From Clostridia bacterium (GTDB lineage: Bacteria; Bacillota; Clostridia; UMGS1883), in contig JAJQCX010000188.1 of NCBI GenBank assembly GCA_021202495.1, forward strand, positions 1 through 15,731: 15,731 nt of DNA, read 5' to 3'. Position numbers and translations under genes: made by a program. Below, one piece after another: positions 7,110-14,403 of this stretch; position 1 is the stretch's first letter, and each line of letters opens with the position of its first letter. Under the pieces are notes generated by a model. That model was not told where the DNA came from. It did no database searches and was given only the letters and a program-made list of their open reading frames with translations.

Positions 7110-8731
7110 GCAAAATAGGATATGCGGTTTCGTATGTTTTATATTATTTTTTTGCGCGGCATCTGCCGTCGTCCTTTGCGCCATATAGCTTTGGCGCGGG
7201 GAGGCTGCGGCGCTTTTTGGCGCGGCATATGTTTGCAAAGTGCGGCAAAGGCGTGACGATTGAGCACGGCGTGTTTTTCGGCGGAGGGCGCGAAATTGAG
7301 ATTGGCGATTACAGCGCACTGGGGCTGAACGCGAGGATTTCGGGACCGCTTTCGATAGGAAACGACGTGATGATGGGACCCAATGTGTCGATATATACGC
7401 AAAATCACGAAACGGAAAACATATACAAGCCGATGCGCTGGCAGACCGCGCCGAAAGAAAAGGTGACGATAGGAAACGACTGCTGGATCGGCGCGAACGC
7501 GATTATTCTGCCCGGAGTGACGATTGGCGACGGGGCGATAATCGGCGCGGGAGCCGTTGTGACAAAGGATGTGCCTCCATTGGGCGTTGTGGGCGGCGTG
7601 CCGGCGAAATTGATAAAGATAAGGGAGCAGAAGAAGGATTTGCCGAAGATAAAAATTTTGTATTTGATAAACCACGCCGGGAAGGCGGGAACGGAAAAAT
7701 ACGTTTACAATTTGGTGAGAACGTTTGAGGGTGAAAAGGCGAAGTGCTATTTTGCATATTCCGAGCCCGGGCTTTTGTCGGAACAGATGGAAAGGCTGGG
7801 GATTCCCTCACTGCGGCTTGAAATGAAAAGTCCGTTCGATTTTAAGGCGGCGAAAAAAATCGCGGACTACTGCCGTGAAAACAACATCGACGTTATCCAC
7901 ACGCAGTACCCGCGGGAAAACTACATCGCGCTTCTTTCAAGACGGTATTTCGGCGGAACGAGGGTTGTATATACGTGCCACTTGACGCTCAAAACGTCAT
8001 TTTTGTGGAAGATAACGAACAAAATGATGCTAAAGCGCAACCACAAGATAATTTCCGTGTGCAACAACGGCAAGGAGCTGCTTATCGGAAACGGCGCGCC
8101 GGAGGATAAGATTGACGTTGTGTTTAACGGAATACGTCCGTCGGAGAAGGTTCTGAAAAATACGGATAAGCGCAAAGAGCTCGGAATTGACGAGGACACA
8201 TTTGTGATAATAACTCTCTCGCGCTATCACATGGCGAAGGGGCTTGAGTTTTTCGTCGACAGCGCGGCGGAGCTGAAAAAAATTGCGTCGAGAAAATTTG
8301 TCATTCTTTTTGTGGGCGACGGCGAGCTTTACGACACGATTTCGCAAAAGATAGATGATTTGGGCTTGCGCGGCGAGATAATGCAGCTCGGATTCAGGAA
8401 CGATTCGCAGGAGCTTCTTGCGGCGAGCGACCTTTACGTCAACTCGGCAAAATGCTATGAGGCGCTGTCGTTTGCCATTTTGGAGGCGCTTGACCACGCG
8501 CTGCCGGTTGTGGCGACGAACGTCGGCGGCAACGGCGACATTGTAAACGAAAAGAATGCCTGCGGAAGGCTCGTTGAATACGGCGACGCGAAGGGCATGG
8601 CGGAGGCGATAAATCTTTTAATGGAAGATGAGGCGCTGTACGCCGAATATTCCGAAAACGCGCGGAAAGCCGTTAAAGAAGTTTTTAATTTGGATGTTCT
8701 CTTAGAGGACACCTATAATAAATATTTTTAA
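7106..8731 (+). CDS. Fusion protein: hexapeptide O-acetyltransferase plus GT4 glycosyltransferase
   Basis: The 541-residue product contains two enzymes. Residues about 45-172 form a left-handed beta-helix acyltransferase: hexapeptide repeats (IEIGDYSALG, SIGNDVMMGP, TIGNDCWIGANAIILPGV, TIGDGAIIGAGAVV), the probable catalytic His101 in the QNH triplet, and the family ending GGVPAKLIK (163-171). After a short linker, KIKILYLINHAGKAGTEKY (181-199) starts a GT-B fold GT4 glycosyltransferase, with Lys378 in RYHMAKG and the E-x7-E pair Glu452/Glu460 (EALSFAILE) that contacts the sugar nucleotide. The acetyltransferase would use acetyl-CoA and the transferase an NDP-sugar, both cytoplasmic. The gene overlaps the flippase stop by four bases, with AAGGGG six bases upstream of the ATG. 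No stop or frameshift separates the two halves. The fused layout suggests that one sugar is both added and O-acetylated. The sugars are unknown. Confidence 0.9.
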   Translation: MSKIGYAVSYVLYYFFARHLPSSFAPYSFGAGRLRRFLARHMFAKCGKGVTIEHGVFFGGGREIEIGDYSALGLNARISGPLSIGNDVMMGPNVSIYTQNHETENIYKPMRWQTAPKEKVTIGNDCWIGANAIILPGVTIGDGAIIGAGAVVTKDVPPLGVVGGVPAKLIKIREQKKDLPKIKILYLINHAGKAGTEKYVYNLVRTFEGEKAKCYFAYSEPGLLSEQMERLGIPSLRLEMKSPFDFKAAKKIADYCRENNIDVIHTQYPRENYIALLSRRYFGGTRVVYTCHLTLKTSFLWKITNKMMLKRNHKIISVCNNGKELLIGNGAPEDKIDVVFNGIRPSEKVLKNTDKRKELGIDEDTFVIITLSRYHMAKGLEFFVDSAAELKKIASRKFVILFVGDGELYDTISQKIDDLGLRGEIMQLGFRNDSQELLAASDLYVNSAKCYEALSFAILEALDHALPVVATNVGGNGDIVNEKNACGRLVEYGDAKGMAEAINLLMEDEALYAEYSENARKAVKEVFNLDVLLEDTYNKYF

Positions 8732-8754
8732 ACCAGGAAAGAAGGCAAATTACT

Positions 8755-9228
8755 ATGCAGGAGAAAAAGAAAGCAAAATTTAACGTTATCGATGCGATTG
8801 TTATCATCGCGATTGCAGCTGTTGTCGCTGTTGTGGCAATTAAGCTTGTGGGCGGCACGTTCGGAAGCGGAGGGGAGAGTACATACACTCTCAAATTCCT
8901 GTGCGAAGAGGTGCCGGATTTTGCGGCAAACGTCATTGAAGTGGGCGACACCGTTTTGGACGAATCAAAGGACGTTCCGCTCGGTGAGGTTACGGACGTT
9001 ACGGTGAGCGATTCGAGAACGTATACGACAGATTCCGACGGAAACGTTCATCTTGCGCCGAAGGAATATTACAACTGTGTTGAGCTGACGACAACCCTGA
9101 CGGCGTCGGATTATACGAACGGAATTATCGTCAATTCGTCAAAATACGGCGTGGGACACTCAATCACGATAAGAGTGGGGAAAGCAAAGATATTCGGGCG
9201 TATTTCCGCGATAGAGAAGGTAGAGTGA
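8755..9228 (+). CDS. DUF4330-like single-pass membrane protein
   Basis: This 157-residue protein starts with a basic, cytoplasmic N-terminus (MQEKKKAKFNVID), followed by one membrane helix (about 12-33) and an extracellular domain of mainly beta character (40-157). The NVIDAIVIIAI start and overall length fit the DUF4330 family as I recall it, a conserved but uncharacterised family often found in Clostridia beside wall-polysaccharide genes. AGAAGG (8740-8745) lies nine bases before the ATG, and only 23 bases separate it from the fusion gene, so it belongs to the same operon. Its place between a transferase and a ligase/polymerase suggests an accessory role in polymer assembly at the membrane surface, but nothing in the sequence shows an enzymatic activity. 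A small AAGCC/GGCTT hairpin follows its stop. Confidence 0.7.
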   Translation: MQEKKKAKFNVIDAIVIIAIAAVVAVVAIKLVGGTFGSGGESTYTLKFLCEEVPDFAANVIEVGDTVLDESKDVPLGEVTDVTVSDSRTYTTDSDGNVHLAPKEYYNCVELTTTLTASDYTNGIIVNSSKYGVGHSITIRVGKAKIFGRISAIEKVE

Positions 9229-9275
9229 AGCCAAATGGCTTTACAGCCGACTTTATGAAAAGGAAGTGATACACA

Positions 9276-10856
9276 ATGGTGACGGAAAGCGTTAGTTATC
9301 ATTTTTTACTGGCGTTTGTTTCGCTTATTAAAAGAAGCGCGACGGCAAAGATAGCGATGAAAATTGTCCGCGCGGTTTGGCGGGCGGCTTGGGAAAGTAA
9401 AACGGCATATATAATAAGTAGGTTTTTTGCCGCGATAAAGCGCGCCGTGCAAGAAAGCGGGCTCTACGCATGGCTCGGAAACGGCGTGTGTACGGAGAAA
9501 AAATATTCGGAGTCTCTTTTTTACAATGCTCTGAACGCTTTTGTAAGATGGGCTTTGCAAATTGTCGGCTCGGTGTGGGCTTGGGGGCAGAAGCTTTTTG
9601 GAGGCTCCTACACGGCGTGTGTCTGCGCCAAAATAACGAGCGTTCTCACGCTCAGCAACGCGCTGGCGCTCTTTGTGGGCTTTTTGATGATTTGCCCACA
9701 CGATTTTTGGAACAATATGTATACTGCGTTGGCGGCGGCGTTCTTTGTCGCTTGGGCGGCTGTGGACTGTGTAAAGCGCGGGAAATTTCCCCGTGCGGAG
9801 GGCATAAACCTTTCGCTCATAATTTTTTTCGCGGCGATAGTTATCAGCGTTGTGACGGCGATTGTGTTCTCGGACGCGCTGAGAATTTCGATACTGCTGC
9901 TTGCGGCGATATTTATCGCGCTTGCAATTTATTTGGCTGTGGACGACGAGGAAAAGCTTATCGGCTTTTTGAAGATTGTACTCACATTCTTGGCAATCAC
10001 GGCGCTTTACGCGATTGTGCAGAGAATTATGGGCGTTGAGGTTGACGAGGAATTTGTTGACCTGACGGAAAACGAGGGTATGCCGGGAAGAGTGTATTCG
10101 ACATTCTCAAACCCGAACAACTACGCGGAGCTGCTGCTGCTCTTTGTGCCGTTCTTTGTGCCGCTCTTAATGAGCCTCAAGAAAAACGGACAGAGAATAC
10201 TCGCGGCTGCGGGCGCGGCGGTGTGCGTTGTGGCGCTCGCCATGACATATTCGCGCTCGTGCTGGGTCGGAATTGCGCTGGCTGTGGTCGTATTTATCAT
10301 GATTTATGATAAGCGGTTCATTGTGCCGGCGGCGATAATTGCGATTGCGGCAATTCCGTTTTTGCCGGAGACGATAATAAACAGAATATTTACGATTGGC
10401 TCAATGGACGACTCGTCGAACAGCTACAGAATTTACATTTGGGAAGCGTGCATAAGAATGGTGCGCGATTTCGGCTTGACGGGCTTGGGGCTCGGACCGT
10501 CGTCGTTCAAGGCGGTATATCCCGACTACGCGGCGAGCATTGCGGCGACGGCGTCACATTCGCATATGCTTTACATGGAGCTTGTGATTGAAACGGGCGT
10601 GCTGGGTTTTGCGAGCTTTATGGCGTATATGTTTATTGTCGTTAAGAAAACGGCGGGCGCTATGCGCCGCATGACCGGAAAGCTTCGCGCGGCAGCCGCG
10701 GCGGGCATTTCGTCGCTCGGCGGTATTGCGTTTGTGTGCTGCGTCGAATATGTGTGGTTTTATCCGCGCGACATGGCGGCGTTTTGGATTGTGACGGCGC
10801 TGTGCCTTGTGACATGCAGAATATCGAAGAAAGAACAGCAGATTGCGACGCTGTAA
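9276..10856 (+). CDS. O-antigen ligase/polymerase family (Wzy_C) membrane protein
   Basis: This 526-residue membrane protein has about 12 hydrophobic segments after residue 120. The family signature is present: YSTFSNPNNYAELLLLF (274-290), TYSRSCWVGIAL (324-335), a large extracytoplasmic loop (about 362-430), and SHSHMLYMELVIETGVLGF (427-445), which holds the expected catalytic His. Such proteins use undecaprenyl-linked glycans, either polymerising repeat units (Wzy) or transferring the polymer to an acceptor (WaaL or wall ligases). The first 110 residues are unusual: a basic, amphipathic tail with two 20-residue units (21-40 and 41-60) and the start of a third at 61, each opening with Ser. 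AAAGGAAG lies about ten bases before the ATG. Forty-seven bases separate it from the DUF4330-like gene, so they are probably co-transcribed. Ligase and polymerase cannot be told apart from the sequence. Confidence 0.87.
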   Translation: MVTESVSYHFLLAFVSLIKRSATAKIAMKIVRAVWRAAWESKTAYIISRFFAAIKRAVQESGLYAWLGNGVCTEKKYSESLFYNALNAFVRWALQIVGSVWAWGQKLFGGSYTACVCAKITSVLTLSNALALFVGFLMICPHDFWNNMYTALAAAFFVAWAAVDCVKRGKFPRAEGINLSLIIFFAAIVISVVTAIVFSDALRISILLLAAIFIALAIYLAVDDEEKLIGFLKIVLTFLAITALYAIVQRIMGVEVDEEFVDLTENEGMPGRVYSTFSNPNNYAELLLLFVPFFVPLLMSLKKNGQRILAAAGAAVCVVALAMTYSRSCWVGIALAVVVFIMIYDKRFIVPAAIIAIAAIPFLPETIINRIFTIGSMDDSSNSYRIYIWEACIRMVRDFGLTGLGLGPSSFKAVYPDYAASIAATASHSHMLYMELVIETGVLGFASFMAYMFIVVKKTAGAMRRMTGKLRAAAAAGISSLGGIAFVCCVEYVWFYPRDMAAFWIVTALCLVTCRISKKEQQIATL

Positions 10857-10865
10857 AGTAATTAA

Positions 10866-10893
10866 ATGTAGAATGTAAAATGTACAATGTAAA
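10866..10893 (+). repeat. Tandem heptamer repeat ATGTARA
   Basis: Four consecutive 7-base units read ATGTAGA, ATGTAAA, ATGTACA and ATGTAAA, with a degenerate fifth (ATGAAGG). They form the left edge of the palindromic element. The right edge contains the complementary sequence in single form. Confidence 0.75.
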
Positions 10894-11033
10894 ATGAAGG
10901 AACAAATTTTGCGAAGCAAAATTTGAATTTAAGCGCCTGCGGGCGCGGGAAAGAGAATCACTGCGTATTAGGTTGTGAGATAAATACAAATTCCGATTTG
11001 CGGAATTTGTACCTGAATTATACATTTTACATT
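10866..11033 (+). repeat. MITE-like/REP-like palindromic element with three internal hairpins
   Basis: This element fills most of the gap between the ligase gene and the GT4-CsaB gene. A perfect 13-bp inverted repeat marks its ends: AATGTAAAATGTA at 10872-10884 and its complement at 11021-11033. Inside are three hairpins: a 10-bp perfect stem with GAA loop (10903-10925), a 5-bp GC stem GCGCC-TGCG-GGCGC (10933-10946), and an 11-bp perfect stem with ATTTG loop (10985-11011). The left end also has a tandem heptamer. No stem is followed by a T-run and no ORF is present. The structure suggests a non-autonomous mobile or interspersed repeat, but a second copy is not seen in the window, so mobility is inference. 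Confidence 0.6.
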
Positions 11034-11045
11034 ATAAATTATTAA

Positions 11046-11050
11046 AAGGG
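11046..11050 (+). promoter_or_regulatory. Ribosome binding site that sets the GT4-CsaB start
   Basis: AAGGG ends at 11050, ten bases before the ATG at 11061 but only one base before an in-frame ATG at 11052. The spacing favours 11061, which also gives MKVFHLISGG, a usual GT4 N-terminus. Confidence 0.65.
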
Positions 11051-11060
11051 AATGTATAAG

Positions 11061-13262
11061 ATGAAGGTTTTTCATCTCATTAGCGGAGGCGACAGCGGAG
11101 GGGCGAAAACACACGTGTTTTCGCTCCTTGACAAATTAAAATATCTTGCTTATGTGCGCGTGGGCTGCCTCATGGAGGGCGTGTTTTATCGGGAGATACT
11201 TGAAAAGGACATTGACAGCGTGCTTTTTAAGCAGAAAAACAGGTTCGATTTGTCGGTTGCGGGCGAGATTGCGAAAATGATAAACGACGAGGGCTTTGAC
11301 GTGCTTCACGTTCACGGCGCGAGGGCGAATTTTGTCGCGATGTTTTTGCGCAAAAAGGTCAATGTGCCGATAATAACGACGATGCACAGCGACTATATGC
11401 TCGATTTTGACGAACCGGTGAAAAAGCTGTTTTTTACGAATTTGAACAAGGCGGCGCTGCGAAAAATACCTTATTTTATCGCCGTGTCGGACAATTTTAA
11501 GGATATGCTGATTGAGCGCGGCTTTCGCCCGAACGCGATATACACGGTTTATAACGGCATGGACTTTTCAAAGGTTCCCAAAGCGGCGAAGGCAAAGGAG
11601 CGTTATGCGATAGAGCGCGGTTTTTGCTATGAAAAGGACAGGATCTATGTCGGCATTGCGGCGCGCTTTGACGCGGTCAAGGGCGTGGACGTTTTCATCC
11701 GTGCTGCGGGCGAGGTGCTGAAAAAGAGACACGACGTTGTGTTTCTCATTGCGGGTGACGGTGCGGAAAAGGATAAGCTTCATGCTCTGGCGAGGGAAGT
11801 GGGCGGCGGAGAAAACATAAAATTCCTTGGTTTTGAAAATGACATATACGGCTTTTTGAACATAATCGACATCAACTGTCTGACCTCTCAGAACGAAAGC
11901 TTCCCCTATTCTATGCTGGAGGGCGCGGCGATGGGCAAAATGATGGTCGCAAGCCGCGTGGGCGGCATACCTTCACTTGTGCGCGACTACGAAACGGGCT
12001 TTTTGTTTGAAAGCGGCAATTACCGCGAAATGGCAAATAAGCTCGTTGAAGCCGCCGACAACGAAGCTCTGCGCCTTGAAATGGGGGCGAACATTAAAAA
12101 AAGAGCGACGACGCTTTTTTCGAGCGACAATTTTGCCTCCGAGCATATGAAAATTTATAAAAGCGTTTTGGCGGATTATAAAAATAGGAAGAAATACGAT
12201 TTTTTAATCTCGGGTTATTACGGCTTTAACAACAACGGCGACGACGCTCTGCTTGCGGCTGTGGTGCAGGATATTAAAAAAACGTGCGAAAACGCGAGGA
12301 TTGCGATTTTGTCGCACAGACCGAAGGAGACGAAGAAAAAATACCGCACGGACGCGGTGAGCCGTGTCAATCCGTTTGCAATCGGGCGCACGATGAAAAA
12401 ATCGAAGGTCTTAATCTCCGGCGGCGGTTCGCTTTTGCAGGACAAGACGAGCTCAAAATCGCTGTGGTATTATCTTTTGATAATCCGCGCGGCAAAAATG
12501 TGCGGCATGAAGGTCATGCAGCTCGCAAACGGGTTCGGACCCGTGAATAAGGAATTTAACGTTAAGCTCACGCGAAAGACGATAAATAATTGCGTCGACG
12601 TTATAACGCTGCGCGACAACGATTCCTATGCGAAAATGGAGGAAATAGGCATAATTGTGCCGAAAAGCGTGACGGCTGACCCTGCCGTGATGCTGGACGG
12701 AATTGACAGCGCCGCGCGCTTGAGGCTTTTTAAGGCGGAGGGCATACCCGAGGGGGATTACATCACGGTTTCCGTGCGCGAATGGCGCGACTCGGCGCCT
12801 CTCTTTTGGGAGAGCGTCGCGGCGGCGTTGAAATCGGCGGCGGAAAGGCATGGGCTGAACATTGTTTTCATCACAATGCAAAGACCCAACGACGAAGCAA
12901 TAACGCGCAAAGCGGCGGAAGCGGTCGGAGAGAGGGCGTTTGTCATTAAAAAAGAGCTTTCGATTGAGGAAACGATAGGCGTTATCGCGGGGGCAAGGCT
13001 CAACTTTGCGATGAGGCTGCACGCGATGATTTACTCCGCGGCAAAGGGCGTGCGTACGGTGGCTTTAAAATACGATCCCAAGATTGAAGGATTTATGAAA
13101 TACGTCGGCATTGAAAACATTGCGGATGTGAAGGACGCGGATGAAGAGATGTTAAGCCGCGCGATTGAAAAGGCGCTTTCGGAGGATGCGCCAATGCCGG
13201 ATGCGGCGCTGCGGGAAAAGGCGCATGAAAATACGCTGCGGGCGCTGGAACTGTTACAGTAA
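11061..13262 (+). CDS. csaB: Fusion protein: GT4 glycosyltransferase plus CsaB-type polysaccharide pyruvyl transferase
   Basis: Counting from the ATG at 11061 (733 residues), residues 1-375 form a GT4 glycosyltransferase: MKVFHLISGGDSGGAKTHV, a DVLHVHG segment, RFDAVKG with Lys207, and the E-x7-E pair Glu279/Glu287. From about 378 a second enzyme begins, matching CsaB/polysaccharide pyruvyl transferase: ISGYYGFNNNGDDALL (383-398), LISGGGSLLQD (451-461), LANGFGP (488-494), the MRLHAMIYSA motif with Arg652 and His654, and YDPKIEGF (671-678). CsaB transfers pyruvate from phosphoenolpyruvate to a sugar of the secondary cell wall polymer, the modification that SLH domains recognise in Bacillus and relatives. 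There is no stop or frameshift between the halves. The gene follows the palindromic element and no separate promoter is visible, so readthrough from the cluster is likely. The csaB symbol refers to the C-terminal half only. Confidence 0.9.
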   Translation: MKVFHLISGGDSGGAKTHVFSLLDKLKYLAYVRVGCLMEGVFYREILEKDIDSVLFKQKNRFDLSVAGEIAKMINDEGFDVLHVHGARANFVAMFLRKKVNVPIITTMHSDYMLDFDEPVKKLFFTNLNKAALRKIPYFIAVSDNFKDMLIERGFRPNAIYTVYNGMDFSKVPKAAKAKERYAIERGFCYEKDRIYVGIAARFDAVKGVDVFIRAAGEVLKKRHDVVFLIAGDGAEKDKLHALAREVGGGENIKFLGFENDIYGFLNIIDINCLTSQNESFPYSMLEGAAMGKMMVASRVGGIPSLVRDYETGFLFESGNYREMANKLVEAADNEALRLEMGANIKKRATTLFSSDNFASEHMKIYKSVLADYKNRKKYDFLISGYYGFNNNGDDALLAAVVQDIKKTCENARIAILSHRPKETKKKYRTDAVSRVNPFAIGRTMKKSKVLISGGGSLLQDKTSSKSLWYYLLIIRAAKMCGMKVMQLANGFGPVNKEFNVKLTRKTINNCVDVITLRDNDSYAKMEEIGIIVPKSVTADPAVMLDGIDSAARLRLFKAEGIPEGDYITVSVREWRDSAPLFWESVAAALKSAAERHGLNIVFITMQRPNDEAITRKAAEAVGERAFVIKKELSIEETIGVIAGARLNFAMRLHAMIYSAAKGVRTVALKYDPKIEGFMKYVGIENIADVKDADEEMLSRAIEKALSEDAPMPDAALREKAHENTLRALELLQ

Positions 13263-13372
13263 ACAGCACTGAAATGCAAATTAAACAAAGGATTGTGAGA
13301 TCTGAAATACAAAATTGGGTATTGTTTCACAATTGAACACAAAATTTTTATAATATTTTTATGAAAAACATC

Positions 13373-13400
13373 TTGAAAAAAATAAAATCTGTGTTATACT
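13373..13400 (+). promoter_or_regulatory. Probable promoter of the dockerin gene
   Basis: TTGAAA (13373-13378) and TATACT (13395-13400) are separated by 16 bases. The predicted start near 13407 gives a leader of about 100 bases. A second -10-like TATAAT lies at 13349-13354 with only a weak TTTCAC 18 bases upstream. No convincing terminator for the GT4-CsaB gene was found in 13263-13370. Confidence 0.65.
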
Positions 13401-13406
13401 GTTTAT

Positions 13407-13507
13407 ATGTGAATAATGCGGGGGAGTGTATGGAGACGCGGAGGAGCGCCGCGAGGAAAACCTCTTTCGTATGATTTAAAACACAAATCTTTCTGAAAGG
13501 AGACGAA
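13407..13507 (+). other. Long 5' leader of the dockerin gene with two small hairpins
   Basis: The leader contains CGCGG (13437-13441) pairing with CCGCG (13449-13453) and, immediately after, GAGG-AAAA-CCTC (13453-13464). The stems share one base, so they could be alternatives. A second AGGAG lies in the first loop, about 65 bases before the start. No riboswitch class was recognised. The hairpins may stabilise the transcript of a highly expressed gene. Confidence 0.4.
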
Positions 13508-14299
13508 ATGATGAAGAAATTCAGCAAAATTTTTCTCGTCACGGCAATCGCGGTTATCGCGCTCTTTGCCATGATGACAGTTGCCTCCGCAGCTACGACA
13601 ATTTCAGATGTTACGGCCAGCGTTGCAACTGACGAGGGCAGAACGATTTCCGTTACGGTTACGTATGATAACCCGGAAAGCGCTCAGCAGTCCACAATCT
13701 TGGTTGTTCCGTCAACCGTTACAAGCGTAGCGCTCGTTACGGATTCGGACATTAAGTATATCGACCAGGAGGCTGTTGACGACACAACGGTTACATACAC
13801 GTTTAAGCTCCTCTCGGACGACAGAACCGGTGTTTATAATGTTTATGTCGGCGGTACGTCTGTTGACGCTCCCAGCGGTACATCTTTCTCGTTTGACACA
13901 AGAAGCATTATAGGTACGATTTCGGTTCTCGGCGACGCAACGAAGGCTACGGTTGTTGCGACCGATGCGAGCGGCGTTAACACGTCAGGTTCGGTTGAAT
14001 CGGATGGCTCGTATTCAGTTGAAGTTGGTCAGGGCACACACACGGTTGTTCTCGGAAAGGCTAACTACCTTTACAAGACAATCGCTGATGTAACTGTATC
14101 CGACCTCAATGTTGATCTTGGCGCGGCTACACTTTACGGCGGCGACTTCAGCGGAGATGCCGTTATTGACCTTACAGATCTTCAGGGAGCGCTTACAGTT
14201 TACGGCACAAGCAATTCCGATTATGATCTTAATGATGACGGCGTTACAGACTTGACGGACTTGCAGACGGTTCTTATTAACTACAATATGTCCGAATAG
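13508..14299 (+). CDS. Secreted protein with C-terminal type I dockerin
   Basis: The 263-residue product has a signal peptide (1-28, ending VASAA), an N-terminal beta domain of Ig-like character (about 30-132), and a second beta domain (134-208) that resembles the carboxypeptidase-regulatory/CNA-B-like fold (GTISVLGDA, SVESDGSYSVEV, GTHTVVLGKANYLY). A dockerin follows (211-263) with two calcium loops: the first from Asp213 to Asp224 (Asp213, Ser215, Asp217, Asp221, Asp224) and the second from Asp240 to Asp251 (Asp240, Asn242, Asp244, Asp248, Asp251). Each is followed by LQ and a helix, the usual F-hand layout. Dockerins bind cohesins or lie intramolecularly against neighbouring domains. There is no catalytic domain, so the protein is likely structural. 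AAAGGAG (13496-13502) is five bases from ATG 13508 and eight from the in-frame ATG 13511; the latter may be used. Codon use is shifted compared with upstream genes. Confidence 0.87.
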   Translation: MMKKFSKIFLVTAIAVIALFAMMTVASAATTISDVTASVATDEGRTISVTVTYDNPESAQQSTILVVPSTVTSVALVTDSDIKYIDQEAVDDTTVTYTFKLLSDDRTGVYNVYVGGTSVDAPSGTSFSFDTRSIIGTISVLGDATKATVVATDASGVNTSGSVESDGSYSVEVGQGTHTVVLGKANYLYKTIADVTVSDLNVDLGAATLYGGDFSGDAVIDLTDLQGALTVYGTSNSDYDLNDDGVTDLTDLQTVLINYNMSE

Positions 14300-14403
14300 T
14301 AATATTCTTTAAGACGATTGTTGGTGTAAGAAAAACCAATATTGCAGGGAAGTAGTTTGCCAAATTAGGTTTACTATTTTAGAAAGAGAGGTTTTTTCGG
14401 AAC

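Noticed and set aside
9470..10039. 189-codon plus-strand ORF in another frame of the ligase gene
   Set aside because: The O-antigen-ligase frame has the family motifs and a good ribosome binding site, while this frame is Cys/Arg-rich without domains.
10866..10900. Tandem heptamers as a possible CRISPR array
   Set aside because: Units are 7 bases, directly adjacent and without spacers; no cas gene is present.
11052..11054. Upstream ATG as the start of the GT4-CsaB gene
   Set aside because: Only one base separates it from AAGGG. The ATG at 11061 has a ten-base spacing and gives the usual GT4 N-terminus.
13295..13332. Imperfect stem-loop after the GT4-CsaB gene as a terminator
   Set aside because: The TGTGA/TCACA stem needs several bulges and has no adjacent T-run, so it is not convincing.
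13407..13507. Known riboswitch (glycine, c-di-GMP or THF) in the dockerin leader
   Set aside because: None of the conserved cores of these classes could be matched; only two short hairpins are visible.
14310..14335. TTGGT/ACCAA hairpin after the dockerin gene as a terminator
   Set aside because: The stem is only five base pairs, AT-rich around the loop, and lacks a following T-run.
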